Source: an uncultured Robinsoniella sp.
Lineage (GTDB): Bacteria; Bacillota; Clostridia; Lachnospirales; Lachnospiraceae
Length of the DNA stretch: 64,000 nucleotides
Direction of reading: 5' to 3'
NCBI GenBank assembly: GCA_900540475.1
Contig: UQGG01000005.1
Location: forward strand, 124,001 to 188,000
The notes beneath the pieces are model-generated. The model was not told the origin of the DNA. It saw only the letters and a list, made by a program, of their open reading frames with translations, and made no database searches. This document shows, piece by piece, positions 42,268 to 50,547 of the stretch. Positions within the stretch are counted from its first letter, which is position 1; each line of letters starts with the position of its first letter. The translations under genes and the position numbers were made by a program.

Positions 42268-42543
42268 ATGAATAAAACCGTAGCAAGAGCGAAAGAATTG
42301 CAAACAGACGTATATAAAGGATACCTGCCAGAATTAGAGGTGGGGGAAGAAGTAACAATGAATGATTTATGGGACGGAAACGGGGAAGTACCCGAAGAAA
42401 GTTATTCGATAAAATTAACAGATTATGGGATGGACGGCAACTCGAACGTGCCTGTATGGATTAATTACGAATTTGATATAATAGAGGAAAATGAAAACCC
42501 TCTGGATATCGTAATTAAAATAACTGGTATAGATTTACTCTAA
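42268..42543 (+). CDS. Small acidic protein, third member of the three-copy family
   Basis: A 91-residue acidic protein with AAGGAGGACGAGGGA before ATG. The C-terminal two thirds (VGEEVTMNDLWDGNGEVPEE ... NPLDIVIKITGI) align with the proteins at 37472 and 38195. It is transcribed from a consensus promoter together with the gene at 42556, 12 bases downstream. No function is known to me. Confidence 0.65.
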   Translation: MNKTVARAKELQTDVYKGYLPELEVGEEVTMNDLWDGNGEVPEESYSIKLTDYGMDGNSNVPVWINYEFDIIEENENPLDIVIKITGIDLL

Positions 42544-42555
42544 GGAGGACCGCAA

Positions 42556-43344
42556 ATGGTAGAAGCCGCATTAAATATAATAGGAAACAACCTGGAGTAT
42601 GTGGCCTTAAGCTGCCACAGGATAAGCCCTGCTAGATACATCCTGGTGGACAGCGCCGGATGCTTTAAAGAAGTAAGCCGGGAACGCTTCGAATATAATA
42701 GCAAATACGCTGCCTGGGACTATTACTCGCAGGTAATATCCATAAACAAGGTTATAGCCAGCAAACTAATAACCAGCAATAATTATCTATCTTTCTTTAT
42801 CAGAGATTTTTCTAAATTAAAGATCGAAGATATAGAAAAATACTATTCCAAATTTAATATACCAGAAGATAGAATGTGGATCCCGGAGTGGATCGCACAG
42901 AATGTATTTAATTTTGGCAATGGGAAAAAAGCAGATATGGTAAAGGTTTTCTTCCAGGGAACGCTGGAGGAATACCGGAATGCCGGAATGGACTACTTGT
43001 ATAACAAATCTATTACGTCCGATAAAAGGTATTACCAGGATCCGAATGCCGGCGCGCCGTTGGGCATAGGATTAAATGCAAAAAAGCCATACATACAAAG
43101 CCGGAACAGACAGACGTTCGGAGTGGATCGTGACCAGGGCATCAGGTATAAGATGTTTTACGATATTTTAAAGTCCCTGTGCAAGAGAGGGTACCCCATG
43201 CTGTACGTAAGAGACAACGGGGAGCTGGTTCCGATGGATCCGCGGGATAAAGAAAGTCAATTCGTCCCACAATCTATGTTATTTGTATCCAAGATCAACC
43301 AGCGTGGAGAGCTGGAGATCATACATATGGATACAGTACCGTAA
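42556..43344 (+). CDS. Hypothetical protein with decayed paralogs nearby
   Basis: A 262-residue protein with AAGGAGGACCGC before ATG. I do not recognise the family. It has no signal peptide; the C-terminal region (FYDILKSLCKRGYPMLYVRD) is the best-conserved part, because a decayed copy at about 50155-50385 and a 3' stub at 38567 retain it. It is followed by a terminator. The three-fold presence in 12 kb suggests a gene that duplicates or is gained often in this region. Confidence 0.65.
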   Translation: MVEAALNIIGNNLEYVALSCHRISPARYILVDSAGCFKEVSRERFEYNSKYAAWDYYSQVISINKVIASKLITSNNYLSFFIRDFSKLKIEDIEKYYSKFNIPEDRMWIPEWIAQNVFNFGNGKKADMVKVFFQGTLEEYRNAGMDYLYNKSITSDKRYYQDPNAGAPLGIGLNAKKPYIQSRNRQTFGVDRDQGIRYKMFYDILKSLCKRGYPMLYVRDNGELVPMDPRDKESQFVPQSMLFVSKINQRGELEIIHMDTVP

Positions 43345-43353
43345 AGAATAGCC

Positions 43354-43383
43354 CTAGAATTTAATTCCCGGGCTATTTTTCAA
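43354..43383 (+). terminator. Intrinsic terminator
   Basis: AATAGCCC pairs with GGGCTATT (about 43355-43379) followed by TTTT. A second hairpin, ATAGCCCGG/CCGGGCTAT, follows at 43441-43468. The rest of the 250-base gap before ku holds a TTAACA-atagt-TGTTAA palindrome (about 43480) and a TATAAT (43509-43514). Confidence 0.75.
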
Positions 43384-43596
43384 CTTCAGGACAAAAAGTT
43401 CTGGTAATTTCCTCTGGGCTAATGATTTCATATAAAAGGGTATAGCCCGGATATGGATTCCGGGCTATGAGTCATATATATTAACAATAGTTGTTAATAC
43501 ACTAATAGTATAATATTTGAAAGTAAAAAATGCAAGCTATTTATACATAAATTTCTTTACAGTTGCTAAAGCTAAAAAATAAAAAGAGGTGTTTTT

Positions 43597-44367
43597 ATGG
43601 CAGTAGCACACAAAGGTAGTATATCAATGGGGCTGGTATTAATTCCGGTAGGAATGTATAAATCAACCGTAGACAATGATATTCATTTTAACCAGCTTGA
43701 TAAAGAGAGCAAGGCAAGGATTAAGTATAAAAAATACTGCAGTCACTGCGGAAAGGAAGTAACCACGGCGGACATCGTCAAGGGTTATGAATACGAAAAA
43801 GACAGGTACGTCATCATGACGGACGAAGATTTGGAGAAAATCAAGACGAAAAAAGATAAAACTATTCATATTATACAATTTGCGAAAATAAGTGAAGTTG
43901 ATATGATTTATTACGAAAAAGATTATTATGCAATTCCAGATACCGGCGCAGAAAAAGCTTATGAGTTATTACGTCAGGCATTACTGGGTCAGAAAAAGGT
44001 AGCTATTGCGAAGTCTGTAATTGGAACTAAAGAAAAACTTTTGGTGCTTTACCCCACAAAAGAGGGCATGATTGTTAAAACGCTTTATTATTACGATGAA
44101 ATAGCGGCCGTTCCTAAACAGTTACCTAAAATACAAATGGACAAGAACGAACTGGATATGGCAAAGTTATTAATCGAAAACATGACAAAACCTTTTGTTG
44201 CTGCTGAATTCCATGACGAGTATCAGGAAAGGCTGCGGGATGCAATTATGCAAAAGATCCAGGGACAGGAGATTGTTACCGCAGATCAGGGACCGGAAGG
44301 AAACAATATAGTTAATCTTATGGATGCACTGGAGAAGAGCATAGAACTAACCAGGGGAATGGCTTAA
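43597..44367 (+). CDS. ku: Ku protein (non-homologous end joining)
   Basis: A 256-residue protein, typical length for bacterial Ku. The start (AHKGSISMGLVLIPVGMY) and the segments IKYKKYCSHCGKEV and VKGYEYEKDRYVIMTDEDLEK are hallmarks of the family. Ku forms a homodimeric ring on DNA ends and recruits a ligase. The ATP-dependent ligase gene follows immediately (the stop is directly followed by the ligase ATG). Ribosome binding site AGAGGTG lies upstream. A TTAACA/TGTTAA palindrome in the promoter region may be an operator. It lies among element-like accessory genes rather than core genes. Confidence 0.92.
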   Translation: MAVAHKGSISMGLVLIPVGMYKSTVDNDIHFNQLDKESKARIKYKKYCSHCGKEVTTADIVKGYEYEKDRYVIMTDEDLEKIKTKKDKTIHIIQFAKISEVDMIYYEKDYYAIPDTGAEKAYELLRQALLGQKKVAIAKSVIGTKEKLLVLYPTKEGMIVKTLYYYDEIAAVPKQLPKIQMDKNELDMAKLLIENMTKPFVAAEFHDEYQERLRDAIMQKIQGQEIVTADQGPEGNNIVNLMDALEKSIELTRGMA

Positions 44368-45294
44368 ATGGATATCTTCAACGAGCGCAAGGTGGATCCG
44401 ATGCTAATTGCTGAAATGAAGGAGCCATTTAACAACCCAAAATGGATATATGAGTTAAAGTTAGATGGTTGTCGGTGCATTGCGTATTTGGACCGTAAAA
44501 GCGTGGATTTAAGGAATAAGAGAAATCTTAAGTTACTGCAGAGGTTCCCGGAGTTAAAGGACATATTTAAACTTGTCACAGATAGATGTGTCTTAGATGG
44601 TGAACTCGTAGTAATGAAAAATGGCGTACCGGATTTCTATGAGTTACAGAGAAGAACGTTACTTTCGGATCCATTTAAAATACAAATGGCAGCGAACCGA
44701 TACCCGGCATCTTTTGTTGCTTACGATTGTCTTTATTATGAAGGCAAAGAGATAGCACTTACACCTTTGCTGGAAAGGAAAGAATTCTTAAAGAAATCAT
44801 TTGGCGCTGAAACGGCTAGGTTTGCTATTTCCAGGTACATCCCAGAGAACGGAATTGGCCTATATAACGTAGCGGATCAGCGGGAGTTGGAAGGTGTTGT
44901 TGCTAAAAGAGCAGACAGCCTTTACTTTATGGGCAAACGCTCAAAAGATTGGATAAAGTTCAAACGGATGGCGGATGAAGAGTATATAGTTACCGGGTAT
45001 ATTTATAAAGGTAAAAATATATACAGCCTAGTGCTTGGAAGATATCGGAACGGAAGACTTCTATATAAAGGGCACATAACCGTGGGAGTTTCCGCCGGGG
45101 TTATAAAGACACTGGTTCCAACCGGCATAAATCCTTTTTCTATACTGCCCAAAGGAAATGAAAATGCCATATGGGTAGCACACCAGGTATGTACTGTGGA
45201 ATACATGCCAAACACTAAAAATTCAATGCGACAACCTGTATTTAAAGGAATTAGAGCAGATATTGTACCGGAAGAAATAACAGAAGATAGTTAA
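44368..45294 (+). CDS. ATP-dependent DNA ligase (LigD ligase-domain type)
   Basis: A 308-residue protein with the nucleotidyltransferase motif YELKLDGCRC (catalytic lysine about residue 30), LDGELVVM (motif III-like), EGVVAKR (motif IV) and DWIKFKR (motif V), followed by an OB-fold region. It is the ligase domain alone: the polymerase and nuclease domains found in mycobacterial LigD are absent. Together with the adjacent ku it makes a minimal two-gene NHEJ system, as in other Firmicutes. It is followed by an intrinsic terminator and a group II intron. Confidence 0.92.
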   Translation: MDIFNERKVDPMLIAEMKEPFNNPKWIYELKLDGCRCIAYLDRKSVDLRNKRNLKLLQRFPELKDIFKLVTDRCVLDGELVVMKNGVPDFYELQRRTLLSDPFKIQMAANRYPASFVAYDCLYYEGKEIALTPLLERKEFLKKSFGAETARFAISRYIPENGIGLYNVADQRELEGVVAKRADSLYFMGKRSKDWIKFKRMADEEYIVTGYIYKGKNIYSLVLGRYRNGRLLYKGHITVGVSAGVIKTLVPTGINPFSILPKGNENAIWVAHQVCTVEYMPNTKNSMRQPVFKGIRADIVPEEITEDS

Positions 45295-45303
45295 ATTTGT
45301 CTA

Positions 45304-45342
45304 AACAAGAGGTAGGCACACTTCGTACCTACCTCTTGTTTA
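45304..45342 (+). terminator. Ligase terminator, target of the group II intron
   Basis: ACAAGAGGTAGG (about 45306-45317) pairs with CCTACCTCTTGT (45328-45339) followed by TTTAATT. The intron 5' end (GTGCGCCC) begins just after it, which is the insertion preference described for group IIC introns. Confidence 0.85.
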
Positions 45343-45345
45343 ATT

Positions 45346-47244
45346 GTGCGCCCGGCGGCGCACGTTTCTAACCGGTGCAAGTCCGGAATCCGCCCGGTAG
45401 TGGGAAGGATATAGCCGAAAGCAAGGGTGTCCATCGTGAGGTGGAATCTGAAGGAAGCTGGATGTGGGGAACATACTAACCCACGGGCAAATCTCTGGTC
45501 TGACGAACAGAAATCACATCAGGCTATGCATGAGGGTAAGACTGCAATCCAAGCTGAAGCCCGATAACTACACGGAATCATGTATGGTAAATGTGGCAGA
45601 TGGATGGAGAGAAAGAAACGTGTGGTACCCGGGGAGGTCTGTGCGGAATGTCCCGGAAGGGATAACCATTATCGTGAGGTATTGCTGAACGTACAGAAGT
45701 CAGCCGAGGTCGTAGTAGTCGAGAGATGAAGGGCCGAATCAACAGGAGTCTTTAGTACAACCGGGAAAGGGGGAAAGAACATTGGGTACAGAAAACAAAG
45801 ATAGCTGCTCACAAAGAGATAGCGCGGAACGTGAAGGGTATGTGAGAGCGCACCGTTCTTTCCGTCGGATATGGAAGGAAAGAGACAGTGCACAGCCGGA
45901 ACTCTTGGAGAAGATACTGCATAAGGACAACCTGAACAGAGCTTTTAAGAGAGTAAAGGCAAATAAGGGAGCGCCGGGAATCGACGGAATGACCGTAGAG
46001 GAGGCAGGTGACTACCTAAGGGAAAATCGAAAGGAACTGATAGAGAGAATCAAAAGGGGAAAATACAGCCCCGATCCAGTAAGACGAGTAGAGATTCCCA
46101 AGCCAGAGGGAGGGGTGCGAAAGCTTGGCATCCCAACAGTAAAAGACCGTATATTCCAGCAAGCCATAGGGCAGCAGCTCATGCCAATCTATGAGCCGCT
46201 GTTCTCGGAGAATAGTTATGGGTACCGTCCGGGAAGAAGCGCAAAGGATGCCGTTTTAAAGGTAAAAGAGTATGCAGAACAGGGATACACGCATGCAGTT
46301 GTATTGGACTTGTCGAAATACTTTGATACTCTGAACCATGAACTGCTTTTAAATATCCTGCGCAGGGATGTAAAGGATGAAAGGGTTATCCAATGGATAA
46401 AGAGATACCTAAAGAGCGGTGTCATGGAAAACGGTGTAGTCATGGAGACAGAGGAAGGTTCGCCGCAGGGAGGAAATATTTCACCGTTGCTGGCGAATGT
46501 CTATCTGAACGAGTTCGACCAGGAGTATGAGAAACGAGGAGTGGCTTTTATGCGTTATGCAGATGATATAGTATTGTTAGCCAAAAGTGACAGAGCCGCA
46601 AAGAGACTTCTGGAAACAAGCACGAAGTATCTGGAAGGGACGCTGAAACTGCAAGTGAACCAGAAGAAAAGCCGTGTAGTAAGTGTATTTGCGATCCGAA
46701 ATTTTAAGTTTCTTGGCTTTACATTGGGAAAGAACGGAAAGGGCATCTACGTCCGAGTTCATGGTAAGTCATGGAAGAAAATGAAGTCAAAACTGAAAGA
46801 ACTTAGTTCCCGAAGGTCTGTTCAGAGCATACGCCCTTCGTTAGAAAAGATAAAGGTGTATATGCGGGGCTGGCTGAATTATTATGGAATTGCAGATATG
46901 AAAAACCGAATAGAGGAACTCAACAAATGGCTATATCACAGAATCCGAATGTGTATATGGAAACAATGGAAGAAACCGAAAACGAAGGTGAAGAACCTGC
47001 TGAAAATGGGAGTGCCGAAAGATTTGGCATGGCAGGCAGGAAACAGCCGGAGAGGCTATTGGTTTACCACGCAAACGGTAGCGGTAAATATGGCAATGAC
47101 AAAAGAAAGACTGATAAACAGTGGCTTTTATGATTTAGCCACAGCATATCAGTCTATGCACGACAACTGTTGAAACCGCCGTGTACCGAACGGTACGCAC
47201 GGTGGTGTAAGAGGACGGGAGTTAATCACTCCCTCCTACTTGAT
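45346..47244 (+). mobile_element. Group II intron with encoded reverse transcriptase
   Basis: It begins with GTGCGCCCGG, a typical intron 5' end, and has a long structured 5' part (45346-45780) with no gene. It contains the maturase ORF, then a domain V hairpin, AACCGCCGTGTACC-gaac-GGTACGCACGGTGG (about 47174-47206). A domain VI stem follows, GGGAG-ttaatca-CTCCC, with the likely branch A, ending near CCTACTTGAT. The exact 3' end is approximate. Insertion just after a terminator and the lack of an endonuclease domain in the protein point to a IIC-like mode of insertion. The element appears intact. Confidence 0.85.
45782..47173 (+). CDS. ltrA: Group II intron reverse transcriptase/maturase
   Basis: A 463-residue protein that starts at TTG after GGGGGAAAG. 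Conserved RT blocks are present: GAPGIDGMTVEE, PKPEGGVRKLGIPTVKDR, SYGYRPGRSAKDA, the EGSPQGGNISPLLANVYL block and the catalytic MRYADDIVL. The maturase (X) domain follows with GWLNYYGIADM and, at the end, a SRRGYWFTT segment. No HNH endonuclease domain is present. The protein assists splicing and copies the intron into new sites. All RT motifs are intact, so it is probably active. Confidence 0.95.
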   Translation: MGTENKDSCSQRDSAEREGYVRAHRSFRRIWKERDSAQPELLEKILHKDNLNRAFKRVKANKGAPGIDGMTVEEAGDYLRENRKELIERIKRGKYSPDPVRRVEIPKPEGGVRKLGIPTVKDRIFQQAIGQQLMPIYEPLFSENSYGYRPGRSAKDAVLKVKEYAEQGYTHAVVLDLSKYFDTLNHELLLNILRRDVKDERVIQWIKRYLKSGVMENGVVMETEEGSPQGGNISPLLANVYLNEFDQEYEKRGVAFMRYADDIVLLAKSDRAAKRLLETSTKYLEGTLKLQVNQKKSRVVSVFAIRNFKFLGFTLGKNGKGIYVRVHGKSWKKMKSKLKELSSRRSVQSIRPSLEKIKVYMRGWLNYYGIADMKNRIEELNKWLYHRIRMCIWKQWKKPKTKVKNLLKMGVPKDLAWQAGNSRRGYWFTTQTVAVNMAMTKERLINSGFYDLATAYQSMHDNC

Positions 47245-47246
47245 TT

Positions 47247-47459
47247 TTAAGATTTAATTAGTATTTGATTGACTAAACATTGATTATTTTTTACCAACTG
47301 CAATTGCATCTGCTTACAATCCAGCTGTGTCATTCTTATAAATAATTTTTTAAATTCACTTTCTGACAAATCCTGTTTTTTTAATAGGTTTCTAAAGTAT
47401 TCAGTATTGTGAGATGTAAACCGATACTTTTCTTTAAAATATTGTATTCCTAATTTCAT
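47247..47459 (-). CDS. Small hypothetical protein
   Basis: A 70-residue basic helical protein. I chose the ATG (complement of 47457-47459), which has GGGAGG seven bases upstream, over a TTG two codons earlier. It ends next to the intron 3' end. Last gene of a minus-strand group that begins with an ECF sigma factor, although spacing of more than 100 bases separates it from its neighbour. I do not recognise it. Confidence 0.5.
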   Translation of the reverse strand: MKLGIQYFKEKYRFTSHNTEYFRNLLKKQDLSESEFKKLFIRMTQLDCKQMQLQLVKNNQCLVNQILIKS

Positions 47460-47584
47460 TCTCAAACCTCCCTGTTAGTATCAGTATAAATAAGTGATGA
47501 TAATAATCCATAGTTGTATATTCTATATGCAGGTGCAAAGAACAAAGACAATCAATGCTAACCCAAAATTCAAACCGGGATTTT

Positions 47585-47836
47585 TTAATCTATCTCTTCG
47601 AATATAGAATCTGGTACACTATTAGCACTTTTCTCCATTTCTTCTATAAGATAAGCATACTTAACAAATAATTTATCCCGAAGAGCATAAAAAGTTAATT
47701 CATCCAACTGCGTAATTATAATTGCTAATATATCTAATGTCATAATTAATTTATTTTTTAAAGCGTTTTCTTGTCGATCGGATGCATACAGGCTTAAATA
47801 TATGGCTAATTCCTTTTGTTCATCATTTAATCCCAT
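47585..47836 (-). CDS. Small helical hypothetical protein
   Basis: An 83-residue, mainly helical acidic protein with GGAGTGTAAC before ATG. It starts 11 bases after the stop of the secreted DUF6147-like gene, so the two are probably co-transcribed. No family is recognised. Confidence 0.55.
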   Translation of the reverse strand: MGLNDEQKELAIYLSLYASDRQENALKNKLIMTLDILAIIITQLDELTFYALRDKLFVKYAYLIEEMEKSANSVPDSIFEEID

Positions 47837-47847
47837 GTTACACTCCT

Positions 47848-48255
47848 TTAATAATTCTGGGTTTGGCTGGTGCCGGTTGCTGTTTCTACAATAGTATTAC
47901 CACTTTTAACCTTTAATGTTGTTACAACTCTATAGTAGTATCCGGAAGATATGTAGTAGTTCCTTTCTATAGATCCAAGTGTTGTAGCTGAGAAATCTCG
48001 GGACCAGGATGTTTCAGATATCCAGGATTTTTTGTCTTGACTACGTTGCAATTCAATTTGAATTGTAGCATTATGATTCTTGTATAATACGTATGATCCG
48101 CTACAAGTCGCTTTCCCAGAAGAATTAATCTGTATCGCTGTTGCAAGCTGTGAGATGTTTATGTATCTGGGGGATGACATTTCTGCAGCATAAGCACCAA
48201 GATTAATAAGAAGTGCTAATATAATGGTTGCTGGCATAAAAAGTTTTTTCTTCAT
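47848..48255 (-). CDS. Secreted DUF6147-like protein
   Basis: A 135-residue protein with a signal peptide (MKKKLFMPATIILALLINLGAYA, cleavage after AYA). The mature part has the pattern of small secreted clostridial proteins annotated DUF6147: an IxxxG-A-C-S-G-S core, ELQRSQDKKSWISE, and a GYYYRVVTTLKV segment near the end. It lies downstream of a sigma/anti-sigma pair and may be one of the targets of that sigma factor. The function is unknown. Confidence 0.7.
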   Translation of the reverse strand: MKKKLFMPATIILALLINLGAYAAEMSSPRYINISQLATAIQINSSGKATCSGSYVLYKNHNATIQIELQRSQDKKSWISETSWSRDFSATTLGSIERNYYISSGYYYRVVTTLKVKSGNTIVETATGTSQTQNY

Positions 48256-48291
48256 TTTAAATTTCTCTCCTTAATTTTATATGAAATACTT

Positions 48292-48990
48292 CTATTCTAT
48301 GCTCTCCGCAATTTTCTTCAGCTCCTTTCCAGAAGTATTATCATCTGTGATTATTATAAAAATTTTATCTCTTAATTTATCAGTCCAGGTCAGAGTACGA
48401 AAACCGCCTTTCAATATCAACATACCATATTGCTTATTAATAGATACTTCTGAAACTTCTGCATTTTCAGTATCCAGGTTAACGACAACGTTTGAATTGT
48501 ACTGCTTTAAGGTAATTTGAGAATCTATTGAATTATATATCAAAATTTTTTCGGCATCATTTTGGATGGTATTATTTAGCGTAAATCCGACTGGTATATA
48601 TTTTGGTAAATAATATTCGGTTAAATCAATATCCTTATGTGTTTCGCTCAATTGGATCTCGGTATATTTATCAGAAAAATTCATCATGGTATTTAAAAAC
48701 TTATTACGGACTGCCTGTGAAGTTAGAGAGACTAAAAGTGCGGCCGTACACAATATTAAAATGGCTGCAGTGAAGTGTTTTATTGTGTAAATATATCTTT
48801 TTACTTTTTTGTGTTTTAATTCCCTTACTATAAATGCATCAAATTTATGACTCTGTTCTGCATTAGGGGTATATTCGCTATCTGTCCTAAGCGCATCATT
48901 GAGCTGCAATATTTTTTTACCATCAGATAACGCTTTACCATATACCATACGATCAATCAATAAATCCTCATGGTTATTATTTTTCTTCAT
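48292..48990 (-). CDS. Probable anti-sigma factor, DUF4367-like
   Basis: A 232-residue protein with one membrane segment (about residues 84-104, TAAILILCTAALLVSLT). The N-terminal cytoplasmic part is short and charged. The external domain (FTLNNTIQNDAEKILIYNS ... ISINKQYGMLILKGGFRTLTW) resembles DUF4367. Its start overlaps the ECF sigma gene by 14 bases, the usual arrangement for a sigma/anti-sigma pair. It would hold the sigma factor at the membrane until a signal releases it. Confidence 0.7.
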   Translation of the reverse strand: MKKNNNHEDLLIDRMVYGKALSDGKKILQLNDALRTDSEYTPNAEQSHKFDAFIVRELKHKKVKRYIYTIKHFTAAILILCTAALLVSLTSQAVRNKFLNTMMNFSDKYTEIQLSETHKDIDLTEYYLPKYIPVGFTLNNTIQNDAEKILIYNSIDSQITLKQYNSNVVVNLDTENAEVSEVSINKQYGMLILKGGFRTLTWTDKLRDKIFIIITDDNTSGKELKKIAESIE

Positions 48991-49534
48991 TGCCTTTTTC
49001 CTTCCGGATAATTTTTAATAGTTTGCGTTTGGCTCTGGTAAGACAACTTGCGACATTAGCATATGGAATATCTGTATAGGTAGCAAGTTCTCTTAAACTA
49101 TATTCCATAAAATATTTACCTTGTAATAAAAGCTGATCTCTTTTAGGAAGTTTTGAGATTGCAACTGATAATTCTTCTCTATTCTCTTTATATATTAAAC
49201 TTTCTTCAACGGATGAAATGAGAAAATGATCTGTTATAAATGCATCCGCCATGATCTCGTCATAAGATGTTTCGCAAAATCTTGAGTTTTTTCTTATATA
49301 ATCCAGTGAAACGGATGTAATAGTAGCATATAGATATGTAGCAAGCGCTGATTCTTCTAATAGTAATAGGGTATCAACGTGTTTTATAAGCCGTATGAAT
49401 GCATCTTGAATTAAATCATCTACCATAGATTGGTTATTTGTTATCTTAATAACTTGATTACGTAGGATAGGATAAAATCTAATATACAAATTATTGATGA
49501 ATTTTCTTTCTTTTTCTGGGATATATTCTGGCAT
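48977..49534 (-). CDS. ECF-type RNA polymerase sigma factor
   Basis: A 185-residue protein. Region 2 (VDDLIQDAFIRLIKHVDT, about residues 38-56) and region 4 (ISKLPKRDQLLLQGKYFMEYSLRELATYTD with ANVASCLTRAKRKL, about 127-175) are typical of extracytoplasmic-function sigma factors. It is followed, with overlap, by a membrane-anchored DUF4367 protein, its likely anti-sigma factor. The signal and regulon are unknown; the secreted protein downstream is a candidate target. Confidence 0.8.
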   Translation of the reverse strand: MPEYIPEKERKFINNLYIRFYPILRNQVIKITNNQSMVDDLIQDAFIRLIKHVDTLLLLEESALATYLYATITSVSLDYIRKNSRFCETSYDEIMADAFITDHFLISSVEESLIYKENREELSVAISKLPKRDQLLLQGKYFMEYSLRELATYTDIPYANVASCLTRAKRKLLKIIRKEKGNEEK

Positions 49535-49661
49535 CTTGTATTTCCCCGATTTTCTTGTTTTATTTGAGTAGAATCATCGTTTATTAATATAAAGGGATAT
49601 ATATGTATAAATTATGTTTAATAAGTATATATTAAAAATTAATAATTTTCAATGAGTATTT

Positions 49662-49709
49662 TCGTATTTATTAATAAATACGAGAAATTCTGAGAATATT
49701 TGCTATAAT
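49662..49709 (+). promoter_or_regulatory. Promoter with a 22-bp palindromic operator
   Basis: TCGTATTTATTAATAAATACGA (49662-49683 is perfectly self-complementary) overlaps the expected -35 position. An extended -10, TGCTATAAT (TATAAT 49704-49709), follows. It lies directly upstream of an XRE regulator gene and is a likely site of auto-repression. Confidence 0.7.
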
Positions 49710-49738
49710 GTCCCCAAACAGATGGTAGGAGAATGCAC

Positions 49739-50053
49739 GTGGAAATTAACAAAGAAACATTTTATGAACGCCTTCGGGACCTGCGTAATGAAAGGCAGTG
49801 GACTCAGAAGGATGTGGCAGAAAAATTAAATGTAACAGTTTCTACTATAAGTTGTTATGAAACTGGGAGAACCGATCCAGACATAGAGACAATTATAGAG
49901 CTGGCAAATTTATATAGTGTATCGTTTGACTATTTATTTGGCTTAACGGATGTAGACAAAATAATTGTGCCCGGATACCTCAGTAAATCTGATAAATATG
50001 CTTTAAAAAGATATATAGAATTTTTAAGTAGTAAAATTAATAATAATAAATAA
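49739..50053 (+). CDS. XRE-family transcriptional regulator
   Basis: A 104-residue protein. I chose GTG 49739, seven bases after AGGAG; an ATG two codons upstream is too close to that site. The N-terminal helix-turn-helix (LRDLRNERQWTQKDVAEKLNVTVSTISCYETGRTDPD) is a canonical Cro/CI domain, ending with SFDYLFGLTD, common in single-domain XRE regulators. A palindrome at its promoter suggests self-repression. It is monocistronic and followed by a strong terminator. Confidence 0.85.
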   Translation: MEINKETFYERLRDLRNERQWTQKDVAEKLNVTVSTISCYETGRTDPDIETIIELANLYSVSFDYLFGLTDVDKIIVPGYLSKSDKYALKRYIEFLSSKINNNK

Positions 50054-50070
50054 TAATTGGTAAAAATAAA

Positions 50071-50109
50071 ACCTTGCAAAATTAATGATTTGCAAGGGAT
50101 TTTTTTTTG
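50071..50109 (+). terminator. Intrinsic terminator
   Basis: CCTTGCAAA (50072-50080) pairs with TTTGCAAGG (50089-50097), followed by a run of T's. Confidence 0.85.
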
Positions 50110-50149
50110 TAATTTTATGGATTGGAATGATATGGAACATGATACGGTA

Positions 50150-50430
50150 AAAAGGATAATGGAATTAGCAATGGGGGTAAACCAGGACCAGGGGATCCGG
50201 TATAAATAGTTTTATGACATTTTAAAGTCCCTGTGTAAAAGGGGATATATGCTATATATCCGGGACAAAGTGGATCTGGTGCCTATGAATCCCTCAAAGG
50301 AAGTCAGAGTAACCCGCATTCAATGCTCTTCATTTCAAGATCAACCAGTTTGATGAATTAGAAATAATAAAATGGATACAGTGTCTTAAAGTATAGCCCT
50401 GAAAATTTAATTCTGGGGCTTTCATTTTTA
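50150..50430 (+). pseudogene. Decayed copy of the gene at 42556
   Basis: From about 50176 the text reads NQDQGIRYK, a stop, then FYDILKSLCKRGY and LYIRDKVDLVPMNP, which match the C-terminal part of the protein at 42556-43344. An in-frame TAG and later frameshifts break it. The match continues through the terminator (TATAGCCCTG ... TGGGGCTTTC). No intact frame remains. Confidence 0.75.
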
Positions 50431-50547
50431 TGCAGAACAGATTATAGTAGTAATTATGAGGCAATCGGATAAATCTGTATGGAGATCGTAGAGGAATATA
50501 GTACAGAAAATCCGTGGATTTTTCCTAATTAGAGTAGAATACTCGTT

